Assembly: GCA_021158895.1 (NCBI GenBank)
Contig: JAGGSW010000115.1
Location: 1-5,948 of the forward strand
DNA: 5,948 bases
Reading direction: 5' to 3'
DNA from: Candidatus Odinarchaeota archaeon
GTDB taxonomy: Archaea; Asgardarchaeota; Baldrarchaeia; Baldrarchaeales; DXJG01
Part shown: positions 5,304 through 5,948 of the stretch, one piece after another
Layout: each line of letters opens with the position of its first letter
Position numbering within the stretch: the stretch's first letter is position 1
Position numbers and translations under genes: made by a program
Notes under the pieces: generated by a model
Database searches by the model: none
What the model saw: the letters and a program-made list of their open reading frames with translations, nothing else
Told to the model about the DNA's origin: nothing

Positions 5304-5948
5304 TTAGTATTCTGGCATGCCTTCTGGACCGCCTTTGCCCTTTGATGGTTCTGTTGGTTTTGATGCAATGATGTCGTCGATTCTTAGGATCATTTGGGCT
5401 GCTTCACTTGCTGATCTAATGGCTTGTTTCTTAACTCTTAGTGGTTCTAGGACGCCGCGTTCAAGCATGTCTACGACCTTTCCTTCAAATACATCAACAC
5501 CGTACCATACTCCGTCAGGTTTGGCATGTCTTTCTCTAAGTTGTACTATTATGTCTAGTGGGTCATGTCCTGCGTTTTCTGCCAATGTTTTTGGAATTAT
5601 TTCGATGGCATCTGCAAAGGCTTCGATGGCAAGTTGTTCTCTTCCACCTATTTGTTGCGCGTATTCTCTAAGTCTTTTTGCAACTTCTATTTCTGGTGCA
5701 CCGCCGCCAGCAACATATTTTCCATCCTCAATAACGTCTCGAACTACGCATAGTGCATCGTGTAGTGCTCTTTCTGCCTCATCGACAACGTGTTCGCTAC
5801 CACCTCTAATCACGACGCTTACTGCTTTTGGATGCTTACAATCTCTTACATATACTATCTTATCTTCGCCAATTTTTACTTCTTCCACTAGTCCTGCTTC
5901 TCCTAGGTGTTCTGGTGTTAGGTCGTCGATGCTTGTGACTATTTTTCC
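5304..5948 (-). CDS. Thermosome (group II chaperonin) subunit, C-terminal part (5' end outside window)
   Basis: Thermosome subunits form a double-ring ATP-driven folding chamber in the cytoplasm. The window holds the last 214 residues of a protein usually about 540-560 long. The reading frame is open to the right edge, and the first visible residues GKIVTSIDDLTPEHLGEAGL fit the end of the apical domain. Then come IRGGSEHVVDEAERALHDAL, the nucleotide-binding GGGAPE (fragment residues 81-86) and GVDVFEGKVVDM (150-161) of the equatorial domain. The conserved VKKQAIRSASEAAQMILRID follows. The tail is glycine/methionine-containing and ends GMPEY, as in many archaeal subunits. It is upstream of nadM on the same strand. 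The type of subunit (alpha, beta or other) cannot be decided without the rest. Confidence 0.96.
   Translation of the reverse strand, partial: GKIVTSIDDLTPEHLGEAGLVEEVKIGEDKIVYVRDCKHPKAVSVVIRGGSEHVVDEAERALHDALCVVRDVIEDGKYVAGGGAPEIEVAKRLREYAQQIGGREQLAIEAFADAIEIIPKTLAENAGHDPLDIIVQLRERHAKPDGVWYGVDVFEGKVVDMLERGVLEPLRVKKQAIRSASEAAQMILRIDDIIASKPTEPSKGKGGPEGMPEY

Noticed and set aside
1..5948. CRISPR array, insertion sequence, prophage or integration site
   Set aside because: No regularly spaced repeats, transposase or integrase motifs, or target-site duplications are present.

Overview
The window is a stretch of archaeal chromosome. The evidence is a transcription factor B (TFB), a group II chaperonin (thermosome) subunit, an archaeal-type NMN adenylyltransferase, a KaiC/RAD55-type ATPase, archaeal TATA/BRE-like promoters and T-tract terminators. 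The DNA is AT-rich. The proteins look most like the TACK side of the Archaea, perhaps a Bathyarchaeia-like lineage. That placement is an impression from protein style; no search was run.

Left part (1-1432, plus strand): the tail of a VapB-like antitoxin overlaps a PIN-domain VapC-like ribonuclease by 11 bp. A single-domain KaiC-like ATPase follows 45 bp later, starting at TTG behind a strong Shine-Dalgarno site. Middle (1433-2807, plus strand): a 127-bp gap holds a perfect 13-bp inverted repeat whose right arm contains the Shine-Dalgarno site of the next gene. That gene encodes a 415-residue protein made of two 6-phospho-3-hexuloisomerase-like SIS units in tandem.

Right part (2808-5948): TFB is on the minus strand, tail to tail with the SIS gene. 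A gap of about 400 bp separates TFB from the divergent RNA 2',3'-cyclic phosphodiesterase gene (thpR). It contains a GC-rich block with several possible stems (about 3909-3997) and promoter-like boxes on both strands. thpR overlaps nadM tail to tail by 9 bp. Upstream of nadM on the same strand is the 3' part of a thermosome subunit gene that runs off the window.

Most genes are ordinary archaeal housekeeping or information-processing genes, and they do not form one obvious pathway. The points that merit attention are the tandem hexuloisomerase-like protein with its Shine-Dalgarno-masking hairpin, the structured block upstream of TFB, and a bias in third codon positions that follows the DNA strand rather than gene direction.
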